This document shows positions 25,924 to 35,581 of a DNA stretch of 64,000 bases, piece after piece (the stretch's first letter is position 1; each line of letters starts with the position of its first letter). Below the pieces are notes generated by a model, which was not told where the DNA came from, made no database searches, and saw nothing but the letters and a program-made list of their open reading frames with translations. The stretch lies in contig JARGOK010000001.1 in the NCBI GenBank assembly GCA_029233985.1, positions 960,026 through 1,024,025 on the forward strand, in the 5' to 3' direction. Position numbers and translations under genes: made by a program. This stretch comes from Candidatus Altimarinota bacterium (GTDB taxonomy: Bacteria > Patescibacteriota > Gracilibacteria > JAUYGZ01).

Positions 25924-26943
25924 ATGAAGCCTTTGTTTTTATTTCGCCGATGTGTTTCGGTGATTGTTGCTCTGTCATTATTTCTTTCCGTTGGAATGTT
26001 TCGACAGGTTTCAGATGCGTCGTGGTATCGATTTTCGCAGGTGACAAATCAATGGATGATGGCTTTTTCAGGTCTTTTTGGTGACTCTAGCATGGTTAAT
26101 GTCGTGAATGCGCAGCAATTGAATAGTACTCTTGCAAACCCACGTGCTTGGACGCCTCGGTCAAAAAAACATAGAGGGCTTGTAGGGGGGTGGGATATGC
26201 CTTTTGAGATGTATCAACAAAGAATGTCTAGAGTTGATTTTGGGGGAAACCTTGGTATTGGAACAGCATATGAGAGTTTGCCAGTAAGTATTGATATCAA
26301 TGGAGATGGGTTGTTGGACTGGGTTTATTCTGATGTTCCAAGTGTATTTGTCCAGAATGGTGCTGATTATTTTACATATGCTGGGGGAATGATTCAGTAT
26401 GTGATTTTAAAAAGAGCAAATGGATATGAATTGGTATATAAATGTTATCAGCATGTCATTGATACGAATGCTAATCTTTATGAATATTATGGTGATTGTG
26501 CAGACACAAACTATCAGGGAGGTGAGCCGAAGTATGAAGTTGTATGGACACCTGCAAATATGTTCTTGCTTGAATCGATTAATTGGTCGAATACTTCTGG
26601 CAGAATAGTGGCTGATGAGATGGGTATAGATCGTGGAATATATGATATCGTTTATGATCAGTCTGTGGCTACTTCTGGAGTCAAAATCGGTGATCGTCAT
26701 CTTCCTCGTTTTATGGATTTTAATGGTGATGGCTTACAGGATGTAGTTTTTACTGGGCAAGCTGAATATGGTATCCAGACTCCCTCACATCCATCTACTG
26801 TTATTAATGGAGATCTTCCATTTATTATGCTGAATACTGGAAAGGGTTTTGAATTATATGCTTCATGTATAAACAGGCAGCCAGTATATCCATTATTGGA
26901 GCATTATAATATTGGAAGTAATCTTCTCCCTCGCTGTTTTTAG
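25924..26943 (+). CDS. Secreted FG-GAP/VCBS-type repeat protein
   Basis: 339 residues with an N-terminal signal peptide (hydrophobic stretch about 9-28). Two calcium-loop repeats of FG-GAP/VCBS type are visible: SIDINGDGLLDWVYSD (about 121) and FMDFNGDGLQDVVFTG (about 262). The region between repeats is Tyr/Asn-rich and unrecognised. The protein stops abruptly after what looks like the beginning of another blade, and the RHS gene begins 12 bp later. In many SpvB/RHS systems FG-GAP blades belong to the toxin carrier itself, so this may be a split-off or truncated carrier piece, or a partner of the RHS protein. Confidence 0.75.
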   Translation: MKPLFLFRRCVSVIVALSLFLSVGMFRQVSDASWYRFSQVTNQWMMAFSGLFGDSSMVNVVNAQQLNSTLANPRAWTPRSKKHRGLVGGWDMPFEMYQQRMSRVDFGGNLGIGTAYESLPVSIDINGDGLLDWVYSDVPSVFVQNGADYFTYAGGMIQYVILKRANGYELVYKCYQHVIDTNANLYEYYGDCADTNYQGGEPKYEVVWTPANMFLLESINWSNTSGRIVADEMGIDRGIYDIVYDQSVATSGVKIGDRHLPRFMDFNGDGLQDVVFTGQAEYGIQTPSHPSTVINGDLPFIMLNTGKGFELYASCINRQPVYPLLEHYNIGSNLLPRCF

Positions 26944-26955
26944 AAATTTTTTGAT

Positions 26956-29900
26956 ATGAGCTTTCTTAAGCGATTCATGTCGGTACTTTTGTCGATACTC
27001 ATCTTGAGCTCTTCTCAAGGTGCAGTGATGCAAGCTCTGGCAGATGACTCTGCTCTGACGGCCTTCTTTATGGATGCTGGGACATCTCAATCAGTACAAA
27101 CTCCTGACCCTATTTCTGTTGCTCAGGGCGATGTACAGCCGAATCTTTTTTCTGGTTCACTGAGCTATGGAGTACCGTTGTTTGCTCCTCGTGGGATTGG
27201 TCCGAGTCCTCAGTTGTCTTTGGGATACGATACTGCTGCTATGAGAGCAAATGGTGCTTTTGGGCATGGATGGGGAGTTGGATTTTCTCAAATCCGCCGC
27301 ATAAATAAGGAGGGGGTTGACCGCATGTATAGTGATTCTGTGTATTTTTCTCAGATTCCTGGGGCTATGGGGGAATTGAGAATGATTTCTGTTGATGCTC
27401 AGGAGGAGGTGTATGGACTGCGCCGTGAATCTAGTTTTGCAAAGTTTCGGTATTTGCTCGCTTCGAAATCTTGGATTGTTCAGATGACGAATGGATATCA
27501 ATATGTTTTAGGAGATAGTCCAGATTCTCAGCATACGAATGATATTGGTGATTTGATTGCAGGATGGTTTGTTTCTCGTGTTCGAGATTTGCATGGGAAT
27601 GAAGTGCAGTATGAATATTTAAAGAATAATGGAGTGTTGTATCCAAAGCGTGTGGCATATGGAGCTGGTTCGGGAACGGTTATTGATGATCAGCCTTTTC
27701 AGGTTCGATTCCTTCCCTTTGCTGATGGACTGCCTTCACAAGCGAATCGTGGTGATGAATTTTTGGACTACTCTCTTGGTTTTTCTATGAGATATCGATA
27801 TGTGGTGGATGAAATTGAAGTGTTGGTGTCTGGTCAAAAACGTTTGTCGTATGGTTTGGATTACCTCTCTCTTCCGAACGCTTCACGGACAGATTTGAAA
27901 CGCGTTACGGTGAGATCTTTTGGTCAAAGTCAAAATCCTACTCGTGTCTATGAAATGTCGTATTTTCATGAGGAAGATGGGTTCTTGGGATCTCAATTCC
28001 ATCGGCGAAATCTTCTAAAGTCGGTGGTGATTCCTACGGGTGGGATATTGGATTTTGATTATGATTTAGCGATTAACTATAGAGACCCAGGAACAGGACT
28101 TTTTAATGAACGCCCACATTACACACAAGTCGTTTTAAAATCGCTTTCGAGACAGGATTTTTTTGGACGGAATGATGTGACGGAATATGCGTATTATTAT
28201 TCGAGTTATTACTTCGAAAGTTCTCTCGAGCGAACTCAGGCTGGGTTTGGGAAAGTAGTCGTGACGGATCCTTTGGGCCAACAGTCGGTGAGCTATTTTC
28301 ATCAAGGAGGGGGATATGATGGAGTGAGCTTGGGTGAAAACCTAAATGATTCTTGGTATTTGATTGGAAAACCATATCGTTCTGAGGTTTATGATGTTCA
28401 AGGGAGAAAGAGGAGTGAAAATATTACCAAAGTGGCCCAGGTTGATTTGGGGAATGAGCGGAGGTTTGTGTACTCAACTGATCAGGTTTCGACAATTTTT
28501 GATACAAGTGGTGCAAAAAAAAGTACTGCCGGGCGATCTGTATATGACCTCTCTAATGGGAGCATGTTGGAATCAGTGTCTTTTGGGGAAGTGAATGCAA
28601 ACGCTGATGGAAGTTTTACGGATTTGATTGCTGATAATAGAAAGATTGTGATGGAGTATGCGGAGAACGTTTCTCAGTATCTATTTGTTTTTCCAAAGCG
28701 TACTCAGTCTTTTAATGAAAATGATGTCCTTACTGGACAGATGGAGATGATTTATGACGATCTCCCTTTTGGACAGGTTCAAAAAGGTGATATTACCGAA
28801 CAATTGGTTTCTTTTCTCGATGAGAGTCGGCAGATCTCAGTGGCTCGTACTTATGATTCTGCTGGGAAAGTATTAACCAGTACTGATGCTTTGGGAAATA
28901 TGATGTCTATTTCATATGATGCTTCTGATATTTACCCAGAACGTGTGAGCAATGCTCTTGGTCATACTTCACAGTTTGTTTATGATTTGATGTTTGGGCA
29001 ACCTTTGCAAACTACTGATTCAAATGGAATGCAGACAGAATTGGTTTTGGATGGGATTGGTCGTGTGTTAGAAACTCGTATAACAGACCCTGACACGGGT
29101 TCTCTTGAGCAAATGACAGCTACTGAATATTTGGAATCATCATTTCCCTATGGGCTCAAGGGAACGACGTTTCTCGATGGTTCTCGCCAGGCTGATACGT
29201 ATTCTTACCTAGATGGGTTTGGGAGAACTGTGCAGTCTCGTACTCAGCATGATGGTGCTGGGAATTATGTCGTGACTCATTCGATTTATGATGAACTGGG
29301 ACGAGTGAAGGAGGTGACTTTGCCAGTGATTGTTGTTGGTACTGCGTTTCGTTTGGCAGATGCTTCTGATATCACAACCTCGTCTGTATTTGATGTGTTT
29401 GGGCGTGCTTTGAGTACTACTGATGCAAATGGAACTACGAGTACGGTATATGATAATTGGGTTCAAACAATGACGGATGCAAAAGGAAATTCAAAGACGA
29501 CTGAAAATGATGCTTTTGGGAGACTGATCAAGGTGATAGAACGAGAGGCTGGGCAGGATTTGGTGACTGAATACCAGTATGATTCTCGCGATCTGATGAC
29601 CCAGCTGACAGACTCCCAAGGTAATGTAAGAAACTTTGTGTATGACAGTTTGGGACGAATGCTGAGCCAGGAAGACTTGCATAACCCTGCAGATACAGAT
29701 TTTGGGGTGATGCTTTATAGTTATGATGATAATGGGAACGTCTTGACGATGATTAATCCAAAAGGAGAGGTAATTGAAAACCAGTATGATGATCTGAATC
29801 GAATGACTCGACAGTTTAGACATGGGCAGGCTGGTAGTGCTCATGATTTTGAATACGATAACCTTCGATCTGGATTGGGTTATATCGGTCAACTTTCGAA

Positions 29901-32900
29901 AATTATTACTCCTGATAATGAATGGACTGGTGTATATGATGTTCGTGGGCGATTGATTTCTGAAACCAATACGATTGCTGGAGTTGATTATGAAAAATCG
30001 TATACCTATACACGTTTTGATCAGCCTAAAACAACGGTGTATCCAGATGGGACGCCGATTTCTTCGGAATATGATGGGGTTGGGCAGCTCGAGAAAGTAA
30101 AGACCGGTTCTCAGGAGATTATTTCAGATTTGAATTACAGTCCGGTGATGCAAATCTCTGAGGTAATGTATGGAAATAATGTGCGGTCAACTATTGGTTA
30201 TGATGCAGCACAAATGTATCGAATGATTTCTAAATCTACTTTGAAAGTGACGACAGTTTGGAATATGGACTGGCTGAGAATACCTCATTTTTTTGATGTT
30301 GCGGTAGCTGGCGATTGGCTTTTGGCATTTTCTTCTCCAGCACGGAATCGATTGAAAAAGAAGATGCAGATGAAGCAAGAACTGTCTACTCCAGCAGTTT
30401 CTCAAGGTACCTTGATCCAGCCTTCTGATCAAATCGAAGCGTTGTTTGGAGATAGTTCTTCAAATACTCAAGGGACGGTGACGACGAATCCACTTTTGGA
30501 ACATTTGATGAATGATGTTGGAGGGTTTGGATTCAATGATCCAATTTTTGACCAACAAACTGGACAGATTTATATGCCGGATGCTCCTAGTAGTCCGCGA
30601 GTGAAAACTGTGGGATCACGCGGGAAATCCGTGTTGAATTTTATTGGTGATGCGCAAGGGAATATCAATGAAGTGACGGGAAATGTTTCAATGACGGCAA
30701 CGTACCGGAACACTGATGTTAATCCTCCTGCTGCGACGGGGTATCAGGTGATCTTGAATAAAGATGGAAGATTTATGTGGCAGGATAGTTCTTATATTCC
30801 TTTGGTACCTCCTTTACAGGTAGGGGATACAACTTCTTCTTTGCATTATGATTTGTCACATCTGTCGGATGTGGGGAGTTATTATTCATTTCAAATGAGG
30901 TTTCAGCTTGAAACGGGTGTGATCACTCCTGTTAGTGATGTGGTGAATTTCACTTTAGGAGCTGCTCAATCGACGGGTGGACAAATGGTAGTGAGTTCGA
31001 GTAGTGCTCCTGATATTGAGCTTTATGAAGTTGACGGAGTGACTCTGGTTTCTTCATCTCTAGATATTTTCGTCGGAGCTCAGCCAGTGCAAGATATGAG
31101 TCTACAGCTTTCAGTAGATCATGAGGGACCAGTTTCTGCTCTTCAGATTTCTTTTGTTCCACCTTTGCCAGTAACAGCGACCGGATCGAATGTACCGAGT
31201 ATTTCTCATACACCTCAGCTAAATGGGCTTGGGGGGGTGAATGATCAGGTGCAGATTTCATGGAGTCCAACTACTGAGCAGATTGGAAACTATATGATGA
31301 CGCTTTCACAGTCTGATTTGTCGGGGATGACATCAACAAGAGATGTTTTGGTGAGTATTCAAAATGGGACCCCGATAGTTGCTCCAGCAGGAGATGTCAT
31401 GCAGCAACTCTCTTACGTATATGATTCTGTTGGTAATATTACTCAAGTAAATGAACAAGCTGATACGCCTTCACAGGGTCTCAAGTCTTTTGTATATGAT
31501 GATTTGTATCGGTTGAAGCAGGTAACTGAAGTGAATGCTGCAGATCGGTATGGGGATTATTTGCGGACTTATGATTATGATTCCGTAGGAAATATTCTCA
31601 ATAAATCTGACCAGGGTGATTATAGTTATTCTCAGACTGGGAAAATAAACCCGCATGCCGTGACAGGGATCAATAATACGACTTCAGGAAAAACGAAGCA
31701 GTATACTTACGATGACAATGGGAATTTGGTGCGAGAAGAAATCACTGCTCTAGGAAATTTGGTAACGGTAAAGATTTTTGATTGGAATCATTATAATCGA
31801 ATGGAGAGGAGTGAGGTACTGAAGCCTGATGGATCTGCGATTGTTTCTACATACGCTTATGATCATAGTGGGCGGAGGATTCGAAAACAGGTAGAAGTAA
31901 TACCAGCTGGAATGACTTCTGGAGCTGTTAAAACAACAGTTTATCCGTTTGCAGATTTTGAACTCACTGACATTGGCCACACGAAGGTTTCTGTTATGGC
32001 GGGATCGATGCATGTGGGTACGGTCGAGTACGATGGAGGGCAGTTGAAGATTTATTATTCTCATACAGACCATTTAGGTGGTGGGAATATATTGACCAAT
32101 GAGCAAGGGGGCTTCACGCAGTCATTAGATTATTTTCCATTTGGATCTGTTCGTGTTGATGAACAATATGAGGGTTTTGATGAGCGGCTGAAGTTTACCG
32201 GGCATGAGTGGGATGATGAGATAGGATTGTATTACGCACAGGCGAGGTACTATAACTCGGATATTGGACGATTTATAGGGATTGATCCTGCAGCTAGAGA
32301 GGTCCCTGAAAAGTTTTTGAGAGATCCCCAGCAAATGAATTTTTATACTTATGTGAGAAACCATCCAATAAATGCAGTTGATCCTGATGGCTTATTGACA
32401 GTTTTTGTTCATGGTACTGATTCTAGCCCTGATAAATTTGATGACAACTATGTTCAAACAGTTACTTCTCAAATGGGTGACACAAATGCAATTGTATTTG
32501 ATTGGAGTGTTGATACATTTAACGATAGTAATAGTCATGATACTCGAATTGAAGCTTCTGAAAAGCTACATAAGCTAATTGCTGATTATGAATTTTCTCC
32601 TGGGGAAACATTGAATATAGTTGCTCATAGTCATGGTGGAAATGTTGTAATGGACGCAATAAATACAGGCCTTGATAGAAAAGTTGATAATTTGGTTTTG
32701 ATGGGAGCACCAGTTCGTGATGAATATAGTCTTAAAAATAGAAACGATGTTGGGAACGCTTATAATATCTATTCATCTTTGGATTTGATCCAAACTGGTG
32801 GAGGTATTGGTGATGGAGAAAACAATAAAAGAACACGTGATGGATTTGAAAACCTAAGTGTTAATCGAGGTGGCAGTTGGAAAGATTGGAGATATATTCA

Positions 32901-33090
32901 TTCACGTTTGGCTGAGCAGGAGATATGGAATAAAGATATTGCTCCTGAGTTCAAAAGTTCATTTTTGCAAGGTCAAAATGTATCACAAAACAGAGATATT
33001 ATTAACATTGATCGAGAATCTGGAGGCTTGAGAGGAGATGGCTTTGAAAGATGGGATGATAGAAGAGATGCGCCAAATAGAGGTGCTTGA
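26956..33090 (+). CDS. SpvB/RHS repeat protein with C-terminal alpha/beta-hydrolase domain
   Basis: 2044 residues. Signal peptide (about 1-30); SpvB-like domain about 55-350 (FSGSLSYGVPLFAPRGIGPS); RHS/YD repeats about 350-1095; an insertion (about 1095-1490) with a hydrophobic patch and Ig/FN3-like modules; more YD repeats; RHS core about 1700-1808 with HTDHLGG and ARYYNSDIGRFIGIDP. After the core-boundary DPDG comes a 230-residue domain: FVHGTDSSPDKF, nucleophile Ser1892 in AHSHGGN, probable acid Asp1943 (YSSLDLI) and His1982 (RYIHSR), a lipase/esterase-type triad in the right order. By analogy with polymorphic toxins the RHS shell would encapsulate and deliver this effector. No immunity-like gene follows: purB is next. 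Confidence 0.88.
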   Translation: MSFLKRFMSVLLSILILSSSQGAVMQALADDSALTAFFMDAGTSQSVQTPDPISVAQGDVQPNLFSGSLSYGVPLFAPRGIGPSPQLSLGYDTAAMRANGAFGHGWGVGFSQIRRINKEGVDRMYSDSVYFSQIPGAMGELRMISVDAQEEVYGLRRESSFAKFRYLLASKSWIVQMTNGYQYVLGDSPDSQHTNDIGDLIAGWFVSRVRDLHGNEVQYEYLKNNGVLYPKRVAYGAGSGTVIDDQPFQVRFLPFADGLPSQANRGDEFLDYSLGFSMRYRYVVDEIEVLVSGQKRLSYGLDYLSLPNASRTDLKRVTVRSFGQSQNPTRVYEMSYFHEEDGFLGSQFHRRNLLKSVVIPTGGILDFDYDLAINYRDPGTGLFNERPHYTQVVLKSLSRQDFFGRNDVTEYAYYYSSYYFESSLERTQAGFGKVVVTDPLGQQSVSYFHQGGGYDGVSLGENLNDSWYLIGKPYRSEVYDVQGRKRSENITKVAQVDLGNERRFVYSTDQVSTIFDTSGAKKSTAGRSVYDLSNGSMLESVSFGEVNANADGSFTDLIADNRKIVMEYAENVSQYLFVFPKRTQSFNENDVLTGQMEMIYDDLPFGQVQKGDITEQLVSFLDESRQISVARTYDSAGKVLTSTDALGNMMSISYDASDIYPERVSNALGHTSQFVYDLMFGQPLQTTDSNGMQTELVLDGIGRVLETRITDPDTGSLEQMTATEYLESSFPYGLKGTTFLDGSRQADTYSYLDGFGRTVQSRTQHDGAGNYVVTHSIYDELGRVKEVTLPVIVVGTAFRLADASDITTSSVFDVFGRALSTTDANGTTSTVYDNWVQTMTDAKGNSKTTENDAFGRLIKVIEREAGQDLVTEYQYDSRDLMTQLTDSQGNVRNFVYDSLGRMLSQEDLHNPADTDFGVMLYSYDDNGNVLTMINPKGEVIENQYDDLNRMTRQFRHGQAGSAHDFEYDNLRSGLGYIGQLSKIITPDNEWTGVYDVRGRLISETNTIAGVDYEKSYTYTRFDQPKTTVYPDGTPISSEYDGVGQLEKVKTGSQEIISDLNYSPVMQISEVMYGNNVRSTIGYDAAQMYRMISKSTLKVTTVWNMDWLRIPHFFDVAVAGDWLLAFSSPARNRLKKKMQMKQELSTPAVSQGTLIQPSDQIEALFGDSSSNTQGTVTTNPLLEHLMNDVGGFGFNDPIFDQQTGQIYMPDAPSSPRVKTVGSRGKSVLNFIGDAQGNINEVTGNVSMTATYRNTDVNPPAATGYQVILNKDGRFMWQDSSYIPLVPPLQVGDTTSSLHYDLSHLSDVGSYYSFQMRFQLETGVITPVSDVVNFTLGAAQSTGGQMVVSSSSAPDIELYEVDGVTLVSSSLDIFVGAQPVQDMSLQLSVDHEGPVSALQISFVPPLPVTATGSNVPSISHTPQLNGLGGVNDQVQISWSPTTEQIGNYMMTLSQSDLSGMTSTRDVLVSIQNGTPIVAPAGDVMQQLSYVYDSVGNITQVNEQADTPSQGLKSFVYDDLYRLKQVTEVNAADRYGDYLRTYDYDSVGNILNKSDQGDYSYSQTGKINPHAVTGINNTTSGKTKQYTYDDNGNLVREEITALGNLVTVKIFDWNHYNRMERSEVLKPDGSAIVSTYAYDHSGRRIRKQVEVIPAGMTSGAVKTTVYPFADFELTDIGHTKVSVMAGSMHVGTVEYDGGQLKIYYSHTDHLGGGNILTNEQGGFTQSLDYFPFGSVRVDEQYEGFDERLKFTGHEWDDEIGLYYAQARYYNSDIGRFIGIDPAAREVPEKFLRDPQQMNFYTYVRNHPINAVDPDGLLTVFVHGTDSSPDKFDDNYVQTVTSQMGDTNAIVFDWSVDTFNDSNSHDTRIEASEKLHKLIADYEFSPGETLNIVAHSHGGNVVMDAINTGLDRKVDNLVLMGAPVRDEYSLKNRNDVGNAYNIYSSLDLIQTGGGIGDGENNKRTRDGFENLSVNRGGSWKDWRYIHSRLAEQEIWNKDIAPEFKSSFLQGQNVSQNRDIINIDRESGGLRGDGFERWDDRRDAPNRGA

Positions 33091-33164
33091 TACTGTTTTA
33101 ATGATATTCCTTGCTGACACCCTCTGTGAGATGTTTTAATAGAAGTACTTCTTATCTTTTGAAT

Positions 33165-34520
33165 ATGTCACACGCACTCTTTGCTCTCTCCCCGTTGGAT
33201 GGTCGTTACCAGACCCAGATGGGTCATTTGCCAGTGTTTTTTTCTGAAGCTGCCTTGATGGAATACCGCCTCAAGGTTGAGATTGAATATTTGATTTTTT
33301 TGAGTGACTGGAAAGATATCAAGGAAGTGAAGCCGTTTTCAAAATCTCTAAAGGAGCGTCTTCACAAGATTTATGTTGATTTTGGGTTAAAGGAGGCGAC
33401 TGAAGTGAAGGAAATCGAACGGACAACGAATCATGATGTGAAGGCGATTGAGTATTATTTGAAAGGAGAGCTTGATAAATTGAGTGGGTTTCCGGAGTCG
33501 GCTTTAGAGTTCGTCCATTTTTGTTGTACCTCCGAGGATATTAATAATTTATCCTATGCCTTGATGGTGAGGGATGCGGTAAAAAAGGAGTATGTACCTG
33601 CTGTAAAGGAGCTTCTTTCTCAATTGAATAAGATGGTAAAGAAGTGGAAAAAACTGCCGATGCTTTCGCTGACGCATGGTCAGACCGCTACGCCGACGAC
33701 GGTTGGAAAAGAGTTAGAGGTTTTTGTTCGGCGGATAGAGCGTCAGCTTGAGCAAGTGAAGAAGGTTCAGATTATGGGGAAATTTAGTGGAGCAACGGGG
33801 AACTGGAATGCACACCTTGTGGCATACCCAAATGTGAACTGGAAAATGTTTACAAAGCGCTTTGTAAAGCACCTCAAGCTTGAACCAAATTTGTATACAA
33901 CACAGATAGAATCTCATGATTGGAATGCTGAATTGTTCGATGCGATGCGACGGCTGAACTCTGTGCTCATGGATCTGAATCGGGACATGTGGATGTATAT
34001 TTCTCGTGGGATTTTCAAACAACTGACTGTTGCGGGAGAGATTGGTTCGAGTACGATGCCACATAAGGTGAACCCGATTAATTTTGAGAATTCCGAAGGA
34101 AATATTGATATGGCGAATGCTCTTTTGATTCGTATGTCAGAAAAGCTCCAGGTCTCACGAATGCAACGTGATTTGTCTGATTCTACTGTTCAGCGATCTA
34201 TTGGAACAGCCTTTGGGTACTGTTTGTTGGCTTTTCGATCTTGTATAAAAGGCCTTCAAAAAGTAGATGTGAACAAACAAAAATTGGCTGCTGAATTGGA
34301 TTCGAATTGGGAAGTCTTGGCTGAACCAGTGCAGACGGTGATGCGGAAGTATGGAATTCCAAAGCCTTATGAGAAATTGAAAAAACTGACGCGAGGGAAG
34401 AGGATTACGGGTGATGATTTGCGAGAGTTCATTCAAAAGTTGGAGTTGCCGGAGAAGGAAAAGGATCGGTTGATGATACTGACGCCTGGGAGTTATTTGG
34501 GGCTAGCGGGCGATCTTTAA
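33165..34520 (+). CDS. purB: Adenylosuccinate lyase
   Basis: Fumarase-superfamily enzyme acting at two steps of purine biosynthesis (SAICAR to AICAR, adenylosuccinate to AMP). The start MSHALFALSPLDGRY at 33165 matches the family N-terminus of E. coli-type PurB; a frame open from 33111 would add an 18-residue unrelated tail. Family motifs: TSEDINNLSYAL, THGQTATPTTVGKE, and the signature GSSTMPHKVNPINFEN with the catalytic serine in the loop. At 451 residues the length is normal. No other purine genes are nearby; the preceding gene is the RHS protein. Confidence 0.95.
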   Translation: MSHALFALSPLDGRYQTQMGHLPVFFSEAALMEYRLKVEIEYLIFLSDWKDIKEVKPFSKSLKERLHKIYVDFGLKEATEVKEIERTTNHDVKAIEYYLKGELDKLSGFPESALEFVHFCCTSEDINNLSYALMVRDAVKKEYVPAVKELLSQLNKMVKKWKKLPMLSLTHGQTATPTTVGKELEVFVRRIERQLEQVKKVQIMGKFSGATGNWNAHLVAYPNVNWKMFTKRFVKHLKLEPNLYTTQIESHDWNAELFDAMRRLNSVLMDLNRDMWMYISRGIFKQLTVAGEIGSSTMPHKVNPINFENSEGNIDMANALLIRMSEKLQVSRMQRDLSDSTVQRSIGTAFGYCLLAFRSCIKGLQKVDVNKQKLAAELDSNWEVLAEPVQTVMRKYGIPKPYEKLKKLTRGKRITGDDLREFIQKLELPEKEKDRLMILTPGSYLGLAGDL

Positions 34521-34521
34521 T

Positions 34522-34551
34522 TTATTAGTGGTAGGTTTTTGGTCGTATAAA
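34522..34551 (+). promoter_or_regulatory. Candidate promoter of the CPBP protease gene
   Basis: TTATTA (34522-34527), 18 nt spacer and TATAAA (34546-34551). The -10 ends five bases before the ATG at 34557, which implies a leaderless transcript. Confidence 0.4.
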
Positions 34552-34556
34552 ATTTT

Positions 34557-35021
34557 ATGAATGAATATTATTTGTCATTTCGGAATGTAGGGTTTTTGAC
34601 TATTCCGATCCAGATAGTACTGCTTGTTTTGTTGTATGTGATGACGGTGGTGGTGGGTTATATGGGATTCTTAGAATCGGGTCTGCTTTTTGGCTATCCA
34701 GTTGCTATGAGTATTTTGTTTGTTCCCATCTATGAAGAGATTCTATTTCGTGGAGTGATCTTGGGGGTATTTATGAAAAAATATTCTATCTGGGTTTCTA
34801 TATTTGCTTCTTCTGTACTATTTGGTTTATGGCATTTGAAGAATATTTTTTATCTGGGTGTATCAGATCTATCTGTACAAATACTATATACAGGATTGGT
34901 CTTTGGCCCTGTGATGGCTTATATTACTGTCAAAACTCGAACCATTTGGTTGGTGGTTATGCTTCATTATTTGAATAATTTGTTTTCCACTCATTCTTGG
35001 TTGATCGAGCAGTTTTTATAA
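34557..35021 (+). CDS. CPBP-family intramembrane metalloprotease
   Basis: 154 residues, four to five helices. Family motifs are present: the glutamate pair in YEEILFRGVI (motif 1), a histidine in FGLWHLKN (motif 2), and a histidine/asparagine in LHYLNNL (motif 4). CPBP (CAAX protease / bacteriocin-processing) members cleave prenylated or small peptides within the membrane, or serve as scaffold proteins; the substrate here is unknown. The gene is convergent with the small membrane protein at 35067. Confidence 0.85.
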   Translation: MNEYYLSFRNVGFLTIPIQIVLLVLLYVMTVVVGYMGFLESGLLFGYPVAMSILFVPIYEEILFRGVILGVFMKKYSIWVSIFASSVLFGLWHLKNIFYLGVSDLSVQILYTGLVFGPVMAYITVKTRTIWLVVMLHYLNNLFSTHSWLIEQFL

Positions 35022-35032
35022 AGACCATTAAT

Positions 35033-35044
35033 CCCTTATAAGGG
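35033..35044. other. Palindrome between convergent genes
   Basis: CCCTTATAAGGG is a perfect 12-base palindrome, followed by GAGTTTCAATAACTC (5-bp stem). It lies between convergent stops and may contribute to termination, but has no clear T-tract. Confidence 0.3.
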
Positions 35045-35066
35045 GAATTGAGTTTCAATAACTCAG

Positions 35067-35513
35067 CTAAGTTGTTTCAAGGGTTGAGAGGAGCTTGTTT
35101 GTGATTTCTTTGGCTTTAGCTTCGTAGTTTTCTTTGCCTTGGGCTTTGAAGCGTTCAGAAATGAGTTGTTCGATTTTTTGGTGATCATTTTGTTCGAGGT
35201 AGCTTTCGAACTTGATGAGGTTTTCTCCAGAGAGAAAGTTGAATCGTTTGATGAGTTCGAGGAGGTCTTTTGTGGAGGTGGTGGGGACCTTTGGTGTTGG
35301 AGGAACAACGGGAACAATAGGAACGGCTGGAGTTTGTGAGAGAGATCCTACTTTAATGTTTGGTTCGACGGGGTCGAGGTTGATACCAGATCCGGGTTGG
35401 TTTGCCATTTGTTTGTATTGTTCGTTTCTATTTTTTCTCCGGATGATGAAGAGCGCTACCAAGAGGAAAGCAGTGCTGGAGACCATGAGGATAATGATCA
35501 TGTAGGGAGGCAT
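35067..35513 (-). CDS. Single-pass membrane protein of unknown function
   Basis: 148 residues. One membrane helix at the N-terminus (IIILMVSSTAFLLVALFII) followed by basic RRKNRNEQ, so the bulk is likely cytoplasmic. A Pro/Val-rich low-complexity linker (about 55-85) leads to a charged helical C-terminal region of about 65 residues. I recognise no domain. It is followed (on the minus strand it is preceded) by the sortase gene 68 bp away, so it may share its transcript. Confidence 0.6.
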   Translation of the reverse strand: MPPYMIIILMVSSTAFLLVALFIIRRKNRNEQYKQMANQPGSGINLDPVEPNIKVGSLSQTPAVPIVPVVPPTPKVPTTSTKDLLELIKRFNFLSGENLIKFESYLEQNDHQKIEQLISERFKAQGKENYEAKAKEITNKLLSTLETT

Positions 35514-35581
35514 AGGAGAGGAGGTTAGGTTTTAGGACTTTAGAAATGCAATGATGTATTTGTTTTTAAAAAGCTCATTTT

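Noticed and set aside
25924..26943. Pseudogene remnant of the RHS carrier
   Set aside because: It has its own signal peptide, no frameshift continuing into the next gene, and the RHS gene has its own signal peptide; kept as a real gene with a note.
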